Shown here: piece after piece, positions 43,126 through 50,917 of the stretch | Numbering within the stretch: position 1 is the stretch's first letter | Layout: the number at the start of each line of letters is the position of its first letter | Origin: Paenibacillus sp. SY21-1 | Lineage (GTDB): Bacteria; Bacillota; Bacilli; Paenibacillales; Paenibacillaceae | Direction: 5' to 3' | Assembly: GCF_005222705.1 (NCBI RefSeq) | Contig: NZ_STGF01000034.1 | Span: 16,974-80,973, forward strand | Length of the DNA stretch: 64,000 nucleotides | The notes under the pieces: model-generated | The model's database searches: none | The model's input: the letters and a program-made list of their open reading frames with translations, nothing else | Told to the model about the DNA's origin: nothing | Position numbers and translations under genes: made by a program

Positions 43126-43161
43126 GCCTCGAAGTTAAGCATACCGCAGTAGCTTCGAGGC
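43126..43161 (-). other. Hairpin between glmU and ctc
   Basis: GCCTCGAAG (43126-43134) pairs with CTTCGAGGC (43153-43161) across an 18-base loop. No T-run follows. It lies in the ctc leader, just before the AGGAGG, at the site where prs stands in relatives. Confidence 0.5.
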
Positions 43162-43218
43162 TCGATTTCCCTATAACTTACCCAAAAGCGCGCTTCGCTA
43201 ATCGATAATGAGAAAGCT

Positions 43219-44613
43219 TTAATTCTTTTTCTCTTTTTTAGCTTTGGCCCTGGCGCGGATTTTGTCCGCATAACCCGGCTTATTCACCTGACGCTCCCGC
43301 GCGATCGCCAGATCCCCTGCAGGCACGTCGTGCGTTACAGTAGACCCGGCTACAACATAGGCGCCGTCGCCAAGCTTGACTGGAGCAATCAGATTGACGT
43401 TGCTGCCGACGAAAGCATGATCGCCGATTTCTGTCACAAATTTATTATAGCCGTCATAATTGACCGTAATAGCCCCGCAGCCAATATTGACATCCTTGCC
43501 GACAATCGCATCTCCCACATAGCTTAAATGAGACACTTTGCTGCCATCGCCAAGGGTCGCATTTTTGAGCTCGACGAAATCGCCAATTTTGCATTCTGCG
43601 CCCAGCTTGGAGCCCGGACGAAGGTTGGCATACGGCCCAACTGCGCTTTTATCGCCAATGACCGACTCGGCAACCGTGGAATATTTAATTTTTACGCCAT
43701 TTGCAATGCTGCTGTCGGAAATATCGGCTTGAGGGCCAATGACACAATCCTCGCCAATGATGGTTGCGCCGCGAATTACCGAACCGGGATAAACGACAGT
43801 ATCCGCACCGATTTGCACTCCCGCCTCAATATAGGTGGATTGCGGATCAATTAACGTCACACCGTTCAGCAAGTGAGTCCGGTTTATGCGCTCGCGCATG
43901 AAGCGTTCTGCCTCCGCCAGCGCTACCCGATCATTTACGCCAATGGCCTCCGATGTATCGTTCGTGCAATATCCTTGTACGCCATCGCCTGCAGTCCGGA
44001 AAATGCCGATCACATCGGTTAAATAGAATTCGCCCTGCGCATTGTTGCTCGTCACCTGCGAGAGCGCCGCGAACAGCTTCTTGTTGTCGAAGCAATAGGT
44101 GCCGGTATTAATCTCCTGTACGGCCGCTTCGTCCGGCGTACAATCCTTCTGCTCTACGATACGCTGAACGCCTCCGTCTGCTCCACGGATTACTCGGCCG
44201 TAGCCGGTCGGATCGCCAAAAGAGGCGGTCAGCACGGTTGCCGCCGCTCCGCTCGATGCATGAAGCTCCAGCATCCCTTGAATCGTCGAAGCCTGTACCA
44301 GCGGCGTATCACCGCATATAACGATTGTCGTTCCCTCTTCTGCCCCAAGCATAGCCTCGGCCTGACGCACCGCATGCCCCGTTCCAAGCTGCTGCTCTTG
44401 CAGAGCGTATTCCGCCTTGTCTCCCAGATAGGACTTAACCGTTTCCGCCCCGTGCCCAACGATAACGACCGTTCGCTCAGCCGCAGCTTCCTTGACCACG
44501 TCCAGCACATGCCCCACCATAGGCTTGCCGCATACCGGGTGCAGCACTTTATATAGCTTCGATTTCATCCGCTTGCCTTGTCCGGCAGCCAACACTATCG
44601 CCATCGTTTTCAA
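43219..44613 (-). CDS. glmU: Bifunctional UDP-GlcNAc pyrophosphorylase / GlcN-1-P acetyltransferase GlmU
   Basis: GlmU makes UDP-GlcNAc for peptidoglycan. The N-terminal uridyltransferase has LAAGQGKRMKSKLYKVLHPV and QEQQLGTGHAV; the C-terminal left-handed beta helix has the hexapeptide repeats and acetyltransferase motif NYDGYNKF. About 464 residues, normal length. The TTG at 44613 has GGGAGG seven bases upstream; the ATG at 44604 is the alternative. It follows spoVG. Confidence 0.96.
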   Translation of the reverse strand: MKTMAIVLAAGQGKRMKSKLYKVLHPVCGKPMVGHVLDVVKEAAAERTVVIVGHGAETVKSYLGDKAEYALQEQQLGTGHAVRQAEAMLGAEEGTTIVICGDTPLVQASTIQGMLELHASSGAAATVLTASFGDPTGYGRVIRGADGGVQRIVEQKDCTPDEAAVQEINTGTYCFDNKKLFAALSQVTSNNAQGEFYLTDVIGIFRTAGDGVQGYCTNDTSEAIGVNDRVALAEAERFMRERINRTHLLNGVTLIDPQSTYIEAGVQIGADTVVYPGSVIRGATIIGEDCVIGPQADISDSSIANGVKIKYSTVAESVIGDKSAVGPYANLRPGSKLGAECKIGDFVELKNATLGDGSKVSHLSYVGDAIVGKDVNIGCGAITVNYDGYNKFVTEIGDHAFVGSNVNLIAPVKLGDGAYVVAGSTVTHDVPAGDLAIARERQVNKPGYADKIRARAKAKKEKKN

Positions 44614-44679
44614 AGAAACAACCTCCCAATTTAAAGTCATCATTTATGTGTAGCGCGCAGAGCGCCTGCTTCCTGTTCC

Positions 44680-44710
44680 CAAAAAGAAAAGAGAGCCTCG
44701 GCTCTCTTTT
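44680..44710 (-). terminator. spoVG terminator
   Basis: A perfect 10-bp stem (44687-44696 with 44701-44710, loop CTCG) is followed on the minus strand by TTTTCTTTTT. glmU may thus depend on read-through or its own promoter. Confidence 0.85.
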
Positions 44711-44742
44711 CCGTTCATTCCTGTACCTCTGAAAAGCTGTGG

Positions 44743-45024
44743 CTAAGCCCCTTCTTCAATCGCAACTTCTTCTGCCGCGCGCTCATATTCAGCGAGTACG
44801 GCAGCCTGGATTTTCTCCCTAGTCGTTGAAGAGATCGGATGAGCGATATCCCGAAATTCTCCATCCGGAGTACGTTTGCTTGGCATCGCAACGAACATAC
44901 CGTTGTTTCCATCAATGACACGAATATCGTGAACAACGAATTCATTATCAATTGTAATGGATGCGATGGCCTTCATACGTCCTTCCGAATTTACACGGCG
45001 GAGTCTGACATCAGTAATTTGCAC
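44743..45024 (-). CDS. spoVG: RNA-binding regulator SpoVG
   Basis: SpoVG is a small nucleic-acid-binding regulator affecting sporulation, capsule and virulence genes across Firmicutes. The 93-residue product MQITDVRLRRVNSEGRMKAI...FVAMPSKRTPDGEFRDIAHP is nearly invariant in the family. AAGGTGGTG precedes the ATG. A sigma-H promoter and AT-rich upstream DNA, of the kind bound by AbrB in B. subtilis, lie directly upstream; abrB itself is in this window. Confidence 0.97.
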   Translation of the reverse strand: MQITDVRLRRVNSEGRMKAIASITIDNEFVVHDIRVIDGNNGMFVAMPSKRTPDGEFRDIAHPISSTTREKIQAAVLAEYERAAEEVAIEEGA

Positions 45025-45062
45025 TTGTGTTCACCACCTTTGTCTATCAGAGACTTGGTGTA

Positions 45063-45090
45063 TACTTCCACGTTTTTGTGCCAATTCCTT
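45063..45090 (-). promoter_or_regulatory. Sigma-H promoter of spoVG
   Basis: On the minus strand AAGGAATT (45083-45090) and GTGGAAGTA (45063-45071) match the sigma-H -35 (RNAGGAWWW) and approach the -10 (RNNGAATWW) with typical spacing. The stretch at 45095-45150 upstream is strongly AT-rich. Confidence 0.7.
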
Positions 45091-45154
45091 CTACAATTTT
45101 GGGAAAATCATGCTCTATTTAAAATATTTTTTTCGGTTTGAATTTTTTTCGCAC

Positions 45155-45553
45155 TCATTCGACATCAGTCGAGGCGATGACTTCAATTTCGACAAAAACA
45201 TCCTTTGGCAGGCGCGCGACCTCAACGGCGGAGCGGGCAGGCTTATGCTCTCCGAAATAGGAAGCGTAGATGCCGTTGACGGCCGCAAAGTGATTCATGT
45301 CCTTCAGGAACACCGTCGCCTTGACGACATCGGAGAAGGAAGCTCCCCCTTCTGCAAGCACCGCTTCCAAATTGCGGAACACCTGATGCGTCTGCTCTTC
45401 AATTCCGCCCTCTACCAGTTGACCGGAAGCGTCTAGCGGAATTTGACCGGAGGTAAACAGCAGGCCTCCCAATTTGATTGCTTGCGAATATGGGCCAATA
45501 GCGGCAGGCGCCTTTTCCGTGGATATCGCCTGCGGTTTAAGCTTCGTTGACAT
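45155..45553 (-). CDS. ridA: Reactive imine/enamine deaminase RidA (YabJ)
   Basis: RidA hydrolyses reactive 2-aminoacrylate and related enamines; in B. subtilis YabJ is cotranscribed with purR. The 132-residue product has GPYSQAIKLGGLLFTSGQIP, FSDVVKATVFLKDMNHF and the signature ARSAVEVARLPKDVFVEIE with the catalytic Arg. It lies 93 bases after purR and probably shares its PurR-controlled promoter. Confidence 0.96.
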   Translation of the reverse strand: MSTKLKPQAISTEKAPAAIGPYSQAIKLGGLLFTSGQIPLDASGQLVEGGIEEQTHQVFRNLEAVLAEGGASFSDVVKATVFLKDMNHFAAVNGIYASYFGEHKPARSAVEVARLPKDVFVEIEVIASTDVE

Positions 45554-45646
45554 TAATATCCCAGCCTTTCCTTCTGTCGCATTTAAGCCGCAACGGCTAT
45601 CGTCTTCCTCTGACGGCCGTACCGCCGTTTAATCTGCAATGATTAT

Positions 45647-46474
45647 TTACATTTTGAAATAATTCCCTGGCACAACGGTTGTCTGCTTTGTCTTCATATC
45701 TACAGCGGTCAGCTTCGCAAGCGAGATATAATCCTCAAGCAGTCTCTCTTCCAGCTCAATCTCCCCGGACTCGACGAACACACCCACACCGGCCACTGTA
45801 GCCTTGAATTCATACAGCAGGTCCATCATGCCTTGAATCGTTCCCCCGGCCTTCATAAAATCGTCAATGATAAGCACCCGGGATTGTTCCTTTATGGCGC
45901 GGCGGGCTAGCGACATCGTCTGAATACGTTTGGTTGAGCCGGAAACGTAATTGATGCTGACGGCCGAGCCCTCCGTTACCTTATTGTCGCGTCGCACGAT
46001 AACGACAGGGATGTTGAGGCACGCAGCTGTCGCGTAAGCCAGAGGAATCCCCTTGGTTTCAACGGTCATGATTACATCTATTTTACGCTCGGCAAAAGCC
46101 GTCGCGAACATTCTCCCCACATCAGCAAGCAATTCAGGCTGTCCCAGCATATCCGTTATATACAAATAACCGCCAGGGAGAACCCTTTCAGGCTGTTCAA
46201 GCTGCTTGCAAATTTCCTTCATGATATCAAGCGCAGCCGTTTCCTGCATCTTGGGCGTATATTTCACGCCGCCAGCGGCGCCTGCCAACGTATGCAGCTC
46301 GCCAATGCCTTCCTCCTCGAATACTTCCTTGATGATCGCAAGATCCTCGCTAATCGAAGACTTCGCCGACTGGTATCGTTCTGCAAAGGCTGTAAGTGAA
46401 ATTAACGTGTGGGGTCGACTCAACAGGTATTGTGTCATTTCCACCAATCGCGAGCTCCGCTTTAACTTTTTCAA
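45647..46474 (-). CDS. purR: Purine operon repressor PurR
   Basis: PurR represses purine genes and is released by PRPP. The 275-residue product has an N-terminal winged helix (about 1-74, KRSSRLVEMTQYLLSRPHT) and a C-terminal phosphoribosyltransferase-like domain with PRPP loop VLIIDDFMKAGGT. The TTG at 46474 has GGGGGGAG six bases upstream, and the product then starts as in the family. Two inverted PurBoxes lie just before it, so it should regulate itself. Confidence 0.96.
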   Translation of the reverse strand: MKKLKRSSRLVEMTQYLLSRPHTLISLTAFAERYQSAKSSISEDLAIIKEVFEEEGIGELHTLAGAAGGVKYTPKMQETAALDIMKEICKQLEQPERVLPGGYLYITDMLGQPELLADVGRMFATAFAERKIDVIMTVETKGIPLAYATAACLNIPVVIVRRDNKVTEGSAVSINYVSGSTKRIQTMSLARRAIKEQSRVLIIDDFMKAGGTIQGMMDLLYEFKATVAGVGVFVESGEIELEERLLEDYISLAKLTAVDMKTKQTTVVPGNYFKM

Positions 46475-46492
46475 ATGATTCTCCCCCCCACT

Positions 46493-46537
46493 AAATCCGA
46501 ATATTATAATGTCAATATAACATTTTTATACGGATTT
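46493..46537. promoter_or_regulatory. Paired PurR boxes upstream of purR
   Basis: AAATCCGAATATT (46493-46505, plus strand) matches the PurBox AWWWCCGAACWWT at 12 of 13 positions. AAATCCGTATAAA (46525-46537, minus strand) matches its conserved CCG half. They face each other as in B. subtilis PurR control regions. A TATAAT -10 (46503-46508, minus strand) lies within, with a weak -35. Confidence 0.7.
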
Positions 46538-46557
46538 AATCAAGAAGAACGTCACCC

Positions 46558-47412
46558 TTATGTAAGCATTCTTACCACATACACTTCCTTACAAAATCCG
46601 CGCAACCCGTTATAAATGCGGGCCAGCTTGGCCTCCTTGGAGACGAGTCCAAAAACAGTAGGACCGCTCCCGGACATCAATACGCCGTCGGCGCCCAAGC
46701 GAATCATGCTTTCCTTCAGTTGGCGAACCTCAGGATGGAGATCGAGAGTAACCGTCTCAAGCACATTGCCCAGCCTGTCGCAAATATCGGTAAACGAGCC
46801 GCGGCTCAGCGCATCGACCATGCCCGCAATAGATGGATGCTCTTTCAGCTCATTTGCCCGCAGCCTGCCGTATACATCGGCTGTAGACACATTGATCGGC
46901 GGTTTGGCAAGCACGACCCAGCTTTGGGGCGGCGGGGATATATGCTCCAGCTTCTCGCCGCGGCCGCGTGCGATCGCCGTGACGCCCGTGACGCAGAATG
47001 GCACATCAGAACCGAGTTCCGCACCAAGGCTGCACAGCTCGTCCTCCGGTATATTAAGCTTCCATAGACGGTTTAAGCCGCGTAGCGCTGCTGCCGCGTC
47101 GCTGCTGCCACCTGCAAGACCGGCTGCTACCGGAATTTTTTTGTCCAGATGAATATATACGCCTTGCTTTACGTCGTAACGCTCTTTAATTAATCTGGCC
47201 GCCTGAAAGGCCAGGTTCTTCTCGTCAAGCGGAATATAGCCTACCTGGCTGGAAATAATGATCGTGTCCCTTGGCAATTCTTCCATTGTCAGTCGATCCG
47301 CCAGGTCGACCATCGTCATGATCATTTCAACCTCATGATAGCCGTCTTCGCGCTTGCGCAGCACATCGAGAAGCAAGTTGATTTTGGCAGGAGCCTTCTC
47401 ATAAATTTTCAT
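46558..47412 (-). CDS. ispE: 4-diphosphocytidyl-2-C-methyl-D-erythritol kinase IspE
   Basis: IspE is the GHMP kinase of the MEP isoprenoid pathway. The 284-residue product has EKAPAKINLLLDVLRKREDG, the ATP-binding PVAAGLAGGSSDAAAAL and C-terminal MSGSGPTVFGLV. Start at ATG 47412 agrees with the family. Position between sspF and purR is the Bacillus order. Confidence 0.96.
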   Translation of the reverse strand: MKIYEKAPAKINLLLDVLRKREDGYHEVEMIMTMVDLADRLTMEELPRDTIIISSQVGYIPLDEKNLAFQAARLIKERYDVKQGVYIHLDKKIPVAAGLAGGSSDAAAALRGLNRLWKLNIPEDELCSLGAELGSDVPFCVTGVTAIARGRGEKLEHISPPPQSWVVLAKPPINVSTADVYGRLRANELKEHPSIAGMVDALSRGSFTDICDRLGNVLETVTLDLHPEVRQLKESMIRLGADGVLMSGSGPTVFGLVSKEAKLARIYNGLRGFCKEVYVVRMLT

Positions 47413-47473
47413 TCGCTTTTTTCACCCGTTCGTCTCGTTCATAAACTTATCCTACATTATAGCAAACGAACGC

Positions 47474-47530
47474 AATAAAAGCTAAACGTTTGGACCCTGC
47501 CAAAGGCAGCCTGGCATCCAAACGGTTAGC
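47474..47530 (-). terminator. sspF terminator
   Basis: Arms 47481-47494 and 47517-47530 pair with one mismatch, with an inner CTGCC/GGCAG stem; TTTTATT follows on the minus strand. Confidence 0.8.
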
Positions 47531-47563
47531 TTGTGCGCAAAATCCAGCTTGAAAGGGCTATGC

Positions 47564-47752
47564 CTAAGACGGAGGATTGTTTTTGGCCGCAGCCTGCTCA
47601 GCCAATTGAATGGCGCGTTTGACCATGTTTCCTGCATCCTTGGAGCGAATGCCGCCCCACCCTTCCTGCTGGACCGTATCATAAAAGCCCAAATCCTTTG
47701 CAAGCTCATACTTCAACTGCTCCGACATGACGCTTCGTCTTCTTCTGCCCAC
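47564..47752 (-). CDS. sspF: Small acid-soluble spore protein SspF (alpha/beta type)
   Basis: Small acid-soluble proteins coat spore DNA. The 62-residue product resembles SspF: MGRRRRSVMSEQLKYELAKD, LGFYDTVQQEGWGGIRSKDA, GNMVKRAIQLAEQ. The GTG at 47752 has GGAGG nine bases upstream. GCATTT (47811-47816, minus strand) and CATAAAA (47787-47793) about 17 bases apart suggest a sigma-G promoter. Confidence 0.95.
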   Translation of the reverse strand: MGRRRRSVMSEQLKYELAKDLGFYDTVQQEGWGGIRSKDAGNMVKRAIQLAEQAAAKNNPPS

Positions 47753-47895
47753 CTTCTAAAACCTCCTCGGCTGAAAACATCGATTGTTTTTATGCATACG
47801 GATTAAAATGAAATGCGGCCAGCATCATTGCCGCTGGCTGTCGCTGCTTTAGTATGCTTCCGCCGGAGTTGACTCATTCGCGCCACTGTTGTCCA

Positions 47896-47926
47896 ACAAA
47901 AAAAAGACGCAGAGCGATCTGCGTCT
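47896..47926 (-). terminator. veg terminator
   Basis: A perfect 8-bp stem AGACGCAG/CTGCGTCT (47905-47912 with 47919-47926) is followed on the minus strand by eight T. Confidence 0.9.
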
Positions 47927-47956
47927 AACCGCCAAGCCTGGCGGACAATCTATTGG

Positions 47957-48232
47957 TTAAGGCTGTAAATGGGCAATTCTGACTTGCCCTTCATCATTAC
48001 ATACAGTTACTTCCACCGATTCCGTCAAAATATCTGCATAGCTGTAGGAAACGCGCTTAAACGACTGCTGCTCCTCATCCAGCTTAACGATAAATACAGA
48101 AGGGTAGATTTCTTCTAACGTGCCGGTTCGTTCAATGGTCTTTCGCCGACCACCGTTCGCTTTGAGACGGATTTTGGAGCCAACGTGAGCTTCCAAGCTG
48201 CGTTTTATATCCAATAGCGTATTTTTTGCCAT
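47957..48232 (-). CDS. veg: Veg protein (biofilm-stimulating factor)
   Basis: Veg is a small abundant protein; in B. subtilis it stimulates biofilm matrix genes. The 91-residue product MAKNTLLDIKRSLEAHVGSK, LKANGGRRKTIERTGTLEEI, YPSVFIVKLDE matches the family closely. Its promoter region carries two strong tandem sigma-A promoters, as expected for a highly expressed vegetative gene. Confidence 0.95.
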   Translation of the reverse strand: MAKNTLLDIKRSLEAHVGSKIRLKANGGRRKTIERTGTLEEIYPSVFIVKLDEEQQSFKRVSYSYADILTESVEVTVCNDEGQVRIAHLQP

Positions 48233-48259
48233 TGTCCACTACCACCTCTTTCCTTGTCC

Positions 48260-48330
48260 ATTATAACCAAGAAAGAGGATAAAGTCAAATCAAGAGAAAT
48301 ATTATATCAGCACAATTATTTACTTGTCAA
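48260..48330 (-). promoter_or_regulatory. Tandem sigma-A promoters of veg
   Basis: On the minus strand the upstream promoter has TTGACA (48325-48330) and TATAAT (48301-48306), 18 bases apart; the downstream one has TTGACT (48283-48288) and TATAAT (48260-48265), 17 bases apart. Confidence 0.85.
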
Positions 48331-48423
48331 CGGTGTTTTTGCCCAAAAATCAAAAACCGTGCATAGAAGCTCACAAATTATACAAACTATAAAGTTTTTC
48401 AGCTTATGCTTTCTGGTTCACGC

Positions 48424-49308
48424 TTATACCTTCAATACAGGATTGGCAGCCGTAATGCGCGGCTTGGGCAAGCCAACGCGGAATCTTCCCATCGTCTCGA
48501 TGCCGCCAACTCCGTCGATGCCGCTGATGGTCCCGTGAATAACGTCAGCAAGGTTGATGGGGTCCTTAATCGACGTGTAGCTTGCTTTAATCGCAATATA
48601 CACCGGGTCCAAAGCATGGATGAGAATGCGCCCAGGCGAGCTGGCAAAGTTGGACCCTGATTGCAGAAGCGCCTCAAAATGAGATTGACAGGCTCCGGCT
48701 ACTACAATCAAATTATCGCGGTTTTTTTCGTATTCGCGAGCTACATGGACGGCGTTAACAAAATGCTGGGAGTTTTTGTAGCTGCTCAGGCTGAATAAAT
48801 CGCTTGCGGAGCGCGTCTTGAGTACGCCGTCATGTCCCGTTATGACGACGATGTCCGGTTTTATCTGAGGCAGCAAACGATAAAGAGTGTCGGCCATTTG
48901 CGATTCATGCACATGCAGCCCATGCGAAGGCACATGCATCGTATTATACAGCTGCATGCTTTTCTTTAAGTAATTTCCATCCCCATCGAGATGCAGCACT
49001 TTGCCCGGAACTTCAAAAAAGGGCTGGTTTTGCTGCATCGCATGCCTGATATAATCCTCCGTCTTTACAACCTGCCGTTCCCTCTCCGTCTTCATCCGGC
49101 TGATCGAGTCGTTCACCTTAATGCGGACTTCCCGTACGGCGCTTGTAGACTCAGGATCCCGCACGACCGACAGATCGGGAATCGGAGCATCCGCAAGCAA
49201 TCGATAGTCCGTGCCTTTCAATAGGGCATAATCCGTCCGAACAGCTTCTACACGGAACAGCACGTCACCGCCATACGAATTGCGGACGACCAGGTCCCCT
49301 TGCTTCAT
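48424..49308 (-). CDS. yabG: Sporulation-specific protease YabG
   Basis: YabG is a mother-cell cysteine protease that cuts spore coat proteins after late sporulation. The 294-residue product has the family blocks MKQGDLVVRNSYGGDVLFRV, DIVVITGHDG (with the His-Asp region) and VVAGACQSHFEALL (with the Cys-His). A sigma-K-type promoter lies directly upstream. Position between ksgA and veg is as in B. subtilis. Confidence 0.95.
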   Translation of the reverse strand: MKQGDLVVRNSYGGDVLFRVEAVRTDYALLKGTDYRLLADAPIPDLSVVRDPESTSAVREVRIKVNDSISRMKTERERQVVKTEDYIRHAMQQNQPFFEVPGKVLHLDGDGNYLKKSMQLYNTMHVPSHGLHVHESQMADTLYRLLPQIKPDIVVITGHDGVLKTRSASDLFSLSSYKNSQHFVNAVHVAREYEKNRDNLIVVAGACQSHFEALLQSGSNFASSPGRILIHALDPVYIAIKASYTSIKDPINLADVIHGTISGIDGVGGIETMGRFRVGLPKPRITAANPVLKV

Positions 49309-49328
49309 GGGTTAATCACCTCTTCGTC

Positions 49329-49356
49329 TATCCTATGGGCGGACAGAGTGAAAGGT
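49329..49356 (-). promoter_or_regulatory. Sigma-K-type promoter of yabG
   Basis: On the minus strand CATAGGATA (49329-49337) fits the -10 CATANNNTA exactly, and the -35 AC lies at 49355-49356, 17 bases away. B. subtilis yabG is sigma-K-dependent. Confidence 0.65.
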
Positions 49357-49369
49357 GAGTATTTTTTGC

Positions 49370-50251
49370 TTATCTGCCCATTCCCGCTTCCATCAGAGCG
49401 ATGCTGATCTTTGCGAACTCATCCAGCGACAGCGTCTCTCCGCGCCGAATTGGATCAATGTCGCAGGAGGCCAGCACTGCGGAAAGCTCCTCGCGCCGCT
49501 CTTTGCCTACGAATGCGGTCAGATTATTGGCAAGCGTTTTTCTCCGCTGAGCAAAGCATGCTTGTACAACACGGAAGAAAAAAGCTTCATCAGGCACATC
49601 GACAGCCGGTTTATCGCGAAGCGACAGCTTGATTACGGCTGAGTCGACATTAGGCTGCGGGATAAACACGGTATGCGGCACGATACAGACAAGCTGCGGC
49701 ACACAGTAATACTGCACAGCGACGCTCAGACTGCCATATTCCTTGCCTCCCGGCTTGGCAGCCATCCGCTCGGCAACCTCCTTCTGAATCATCACGACAA
49801 TATACTCAAGCGGCAGCTTCTCCTCGAGCAGCTTCATCAGAATCGGGGTCGTCACATAATAAGGAAGGTTAGCCACTACGCTTACGCCCGATACGTCCTT
49901 GAAACGGTCCGCAAACAGCTGCTTAAGGTCCAGCTTCAAGACATCGCCGTGTACGACTGTCGTGTGCGCCTGATCCGCCAATACCTCCTCCAGAATCGGG
50001 ATAAGCCGATTATCGATTTCCACAGCCGTTACCGTGCCCGCTTCAGCCGCCAGCCGCTGCGTTAAAGCTCCGATTCCCGGACCAATCTCAAGAGCTCCCT
50101 TCGACTTGTCCAGCTCGGCAGCCGCCACGATTTTATTCAATATATTCTGATCGATCAGAAAGTTTTGTCCAAGGCTTTTCTTAAACGAGAAACCGTACTT
50201 CGCAATAATTTCCTTCGTTCTTTTAGGTGTTGCTATATCATGTCCGCTCAT
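49370..50251 (-). CDS. ksgA: 16S rRNA dimethyladenosine transferase RsmA/KsgA
   Basis: KsgA dimethylates A1518 and A1519 of 16S rRNA. The 293-residue product has KSLGQNFLIDQNILNKIV, SAM motif EIGPGIGALTQRL, EIDNRLIP and catalytic NLPYYVTTPIL. Its ATG overlaps the rnmV stop by four bases, so the two rRNA-processing genes are coupled, as in B. subtilis. Confidence 0.97.
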   Translation of the reverse strand: MSGHDIATPKRTKEIIAKYGFSFKKSLGQNFLIDQNILNKIVAAAELDKSKGALEIGPGIGALTQRLAAEAGTVTAVEIDNRLIPILEEVLADQAHTTVVHGDVLKLDLKQLFADRFKDVSGVSVVANLPYYVTTPILMKLLEEKLPLEYIVVMIQKEVAERMAAKPGGKEYGSLSVAVQYYCVPQLVCIVPHTVFIPQPNVDSAVIKLSLRDKPAVDVPDEAFFFRVVQACFAQRRKTLANNLTAFVGKERREELSAVLASCDIDPIRRGETLSLDEFAKISIALMEAGMGR

Positions 50252-50805
50252 TGTCCGTCCCCTCCTAACTGCTGCTCCATCTGCGCATACGCAGCCGCAA
50301 ACTCCCCTTTGGATATTCGAAAGCTTGTACAGCGCTTGTAAAATTGCTTGCCGTTCGCATAACCGATACCGAGCAGCTTGCCAAGCACCAGACGCCTGTT
50401 CGCCGCGTCGGGGTGCACAATCAGTCCGGCAGCCATCAGATCCTCCCAGCCGATCTCTCCTTGTACATCTGCCGACTCTGTCCTGAGTTGGGACAGCGCT
50501 TGTCGAATCGCTTCAGGGCTTGCGTTTTCTATTCCGATATCGCCATTATGGGTAGCCATTTCCTGAGGCAAAAAAGCGTGCTTGCAGCCCGGCGCGTGCT
50601 GCGCGACTATTTTGCGAATACGCTCGCCCGCATGATCCGGATCGGTAAAAATGATGATGCCGCGCCGCTCGTTCGCCAGCCTAATTCGTTTAAGCACATC
50701 GGCTCCGATAGCCGAACCGTTCGTTTCGATCGTATCGGCCTCTACGGCACGTTTAATCGCCGCCGTATCATCCTTGCCCTCCACTACAATCATTTCCTTG
50801 ATCAT
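50248..50805 (-). CDS. rnmV: Ribonuclease M5
   Basis: RNase M5 matures 5S rRNA. The 185-residue product is a Toprim-domain protein (MIKEMIVVEGKDDTAAIKRA, FTDPDHAGERIRKIV) with a C-terminal 5S-ribonucleoprotein recognition part. The ATG at 50805 has GGAGG seven bases upstream; longer upstream frame lacks counterpart. Coupled to ksgA. Confidence 0.96.
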   Translation of the reverse strand: MIKEMIVVEGKDDTAAIKRAVEADTIETNGSAIGADVLKRIRLANERRGIIIFTDPDHAGERIRKIVAQHAPGCKHAFLPQEMATHNGDIGIENASPEAIRQALSQLRTESADVQGEIGWEDLMAAGLIVHPDAANRRLVLGKLLGIGYANGKQFYKRCTSFRISKGEFAAAYAQMEQQLGGDGQ

Positions 50806-50835
50806 CTGCTTCCCTCCGAGGCATAACCTGTCAAC

Positions 50836-50865
50836 ATGCAAAAAGAAGAGGCTTTGCCTCTTCTT
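50836..50865 (-). terminator. yabE terminator
   Basis: A perfect 10-bp stem (50843-50852 with 50856-50865) with loop TTT on the plus strand is followed on the minus strand by TTTTTGC. Confidence 0.8.
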
Positions 50866-50917
50866 ATTATGGCATATTTAATTGTATCCCAAAATAAATT
50901 AATAATAGCCGATAGCT

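Noticed and set aside
43170..43200. GGGTAA in the ctc leader as a sigma-B promoter
   Set aside because: The best upstream partner (GATTAG) matches the sigma-B -35 at only four of six positions, and presence of sigma-B is unknown.
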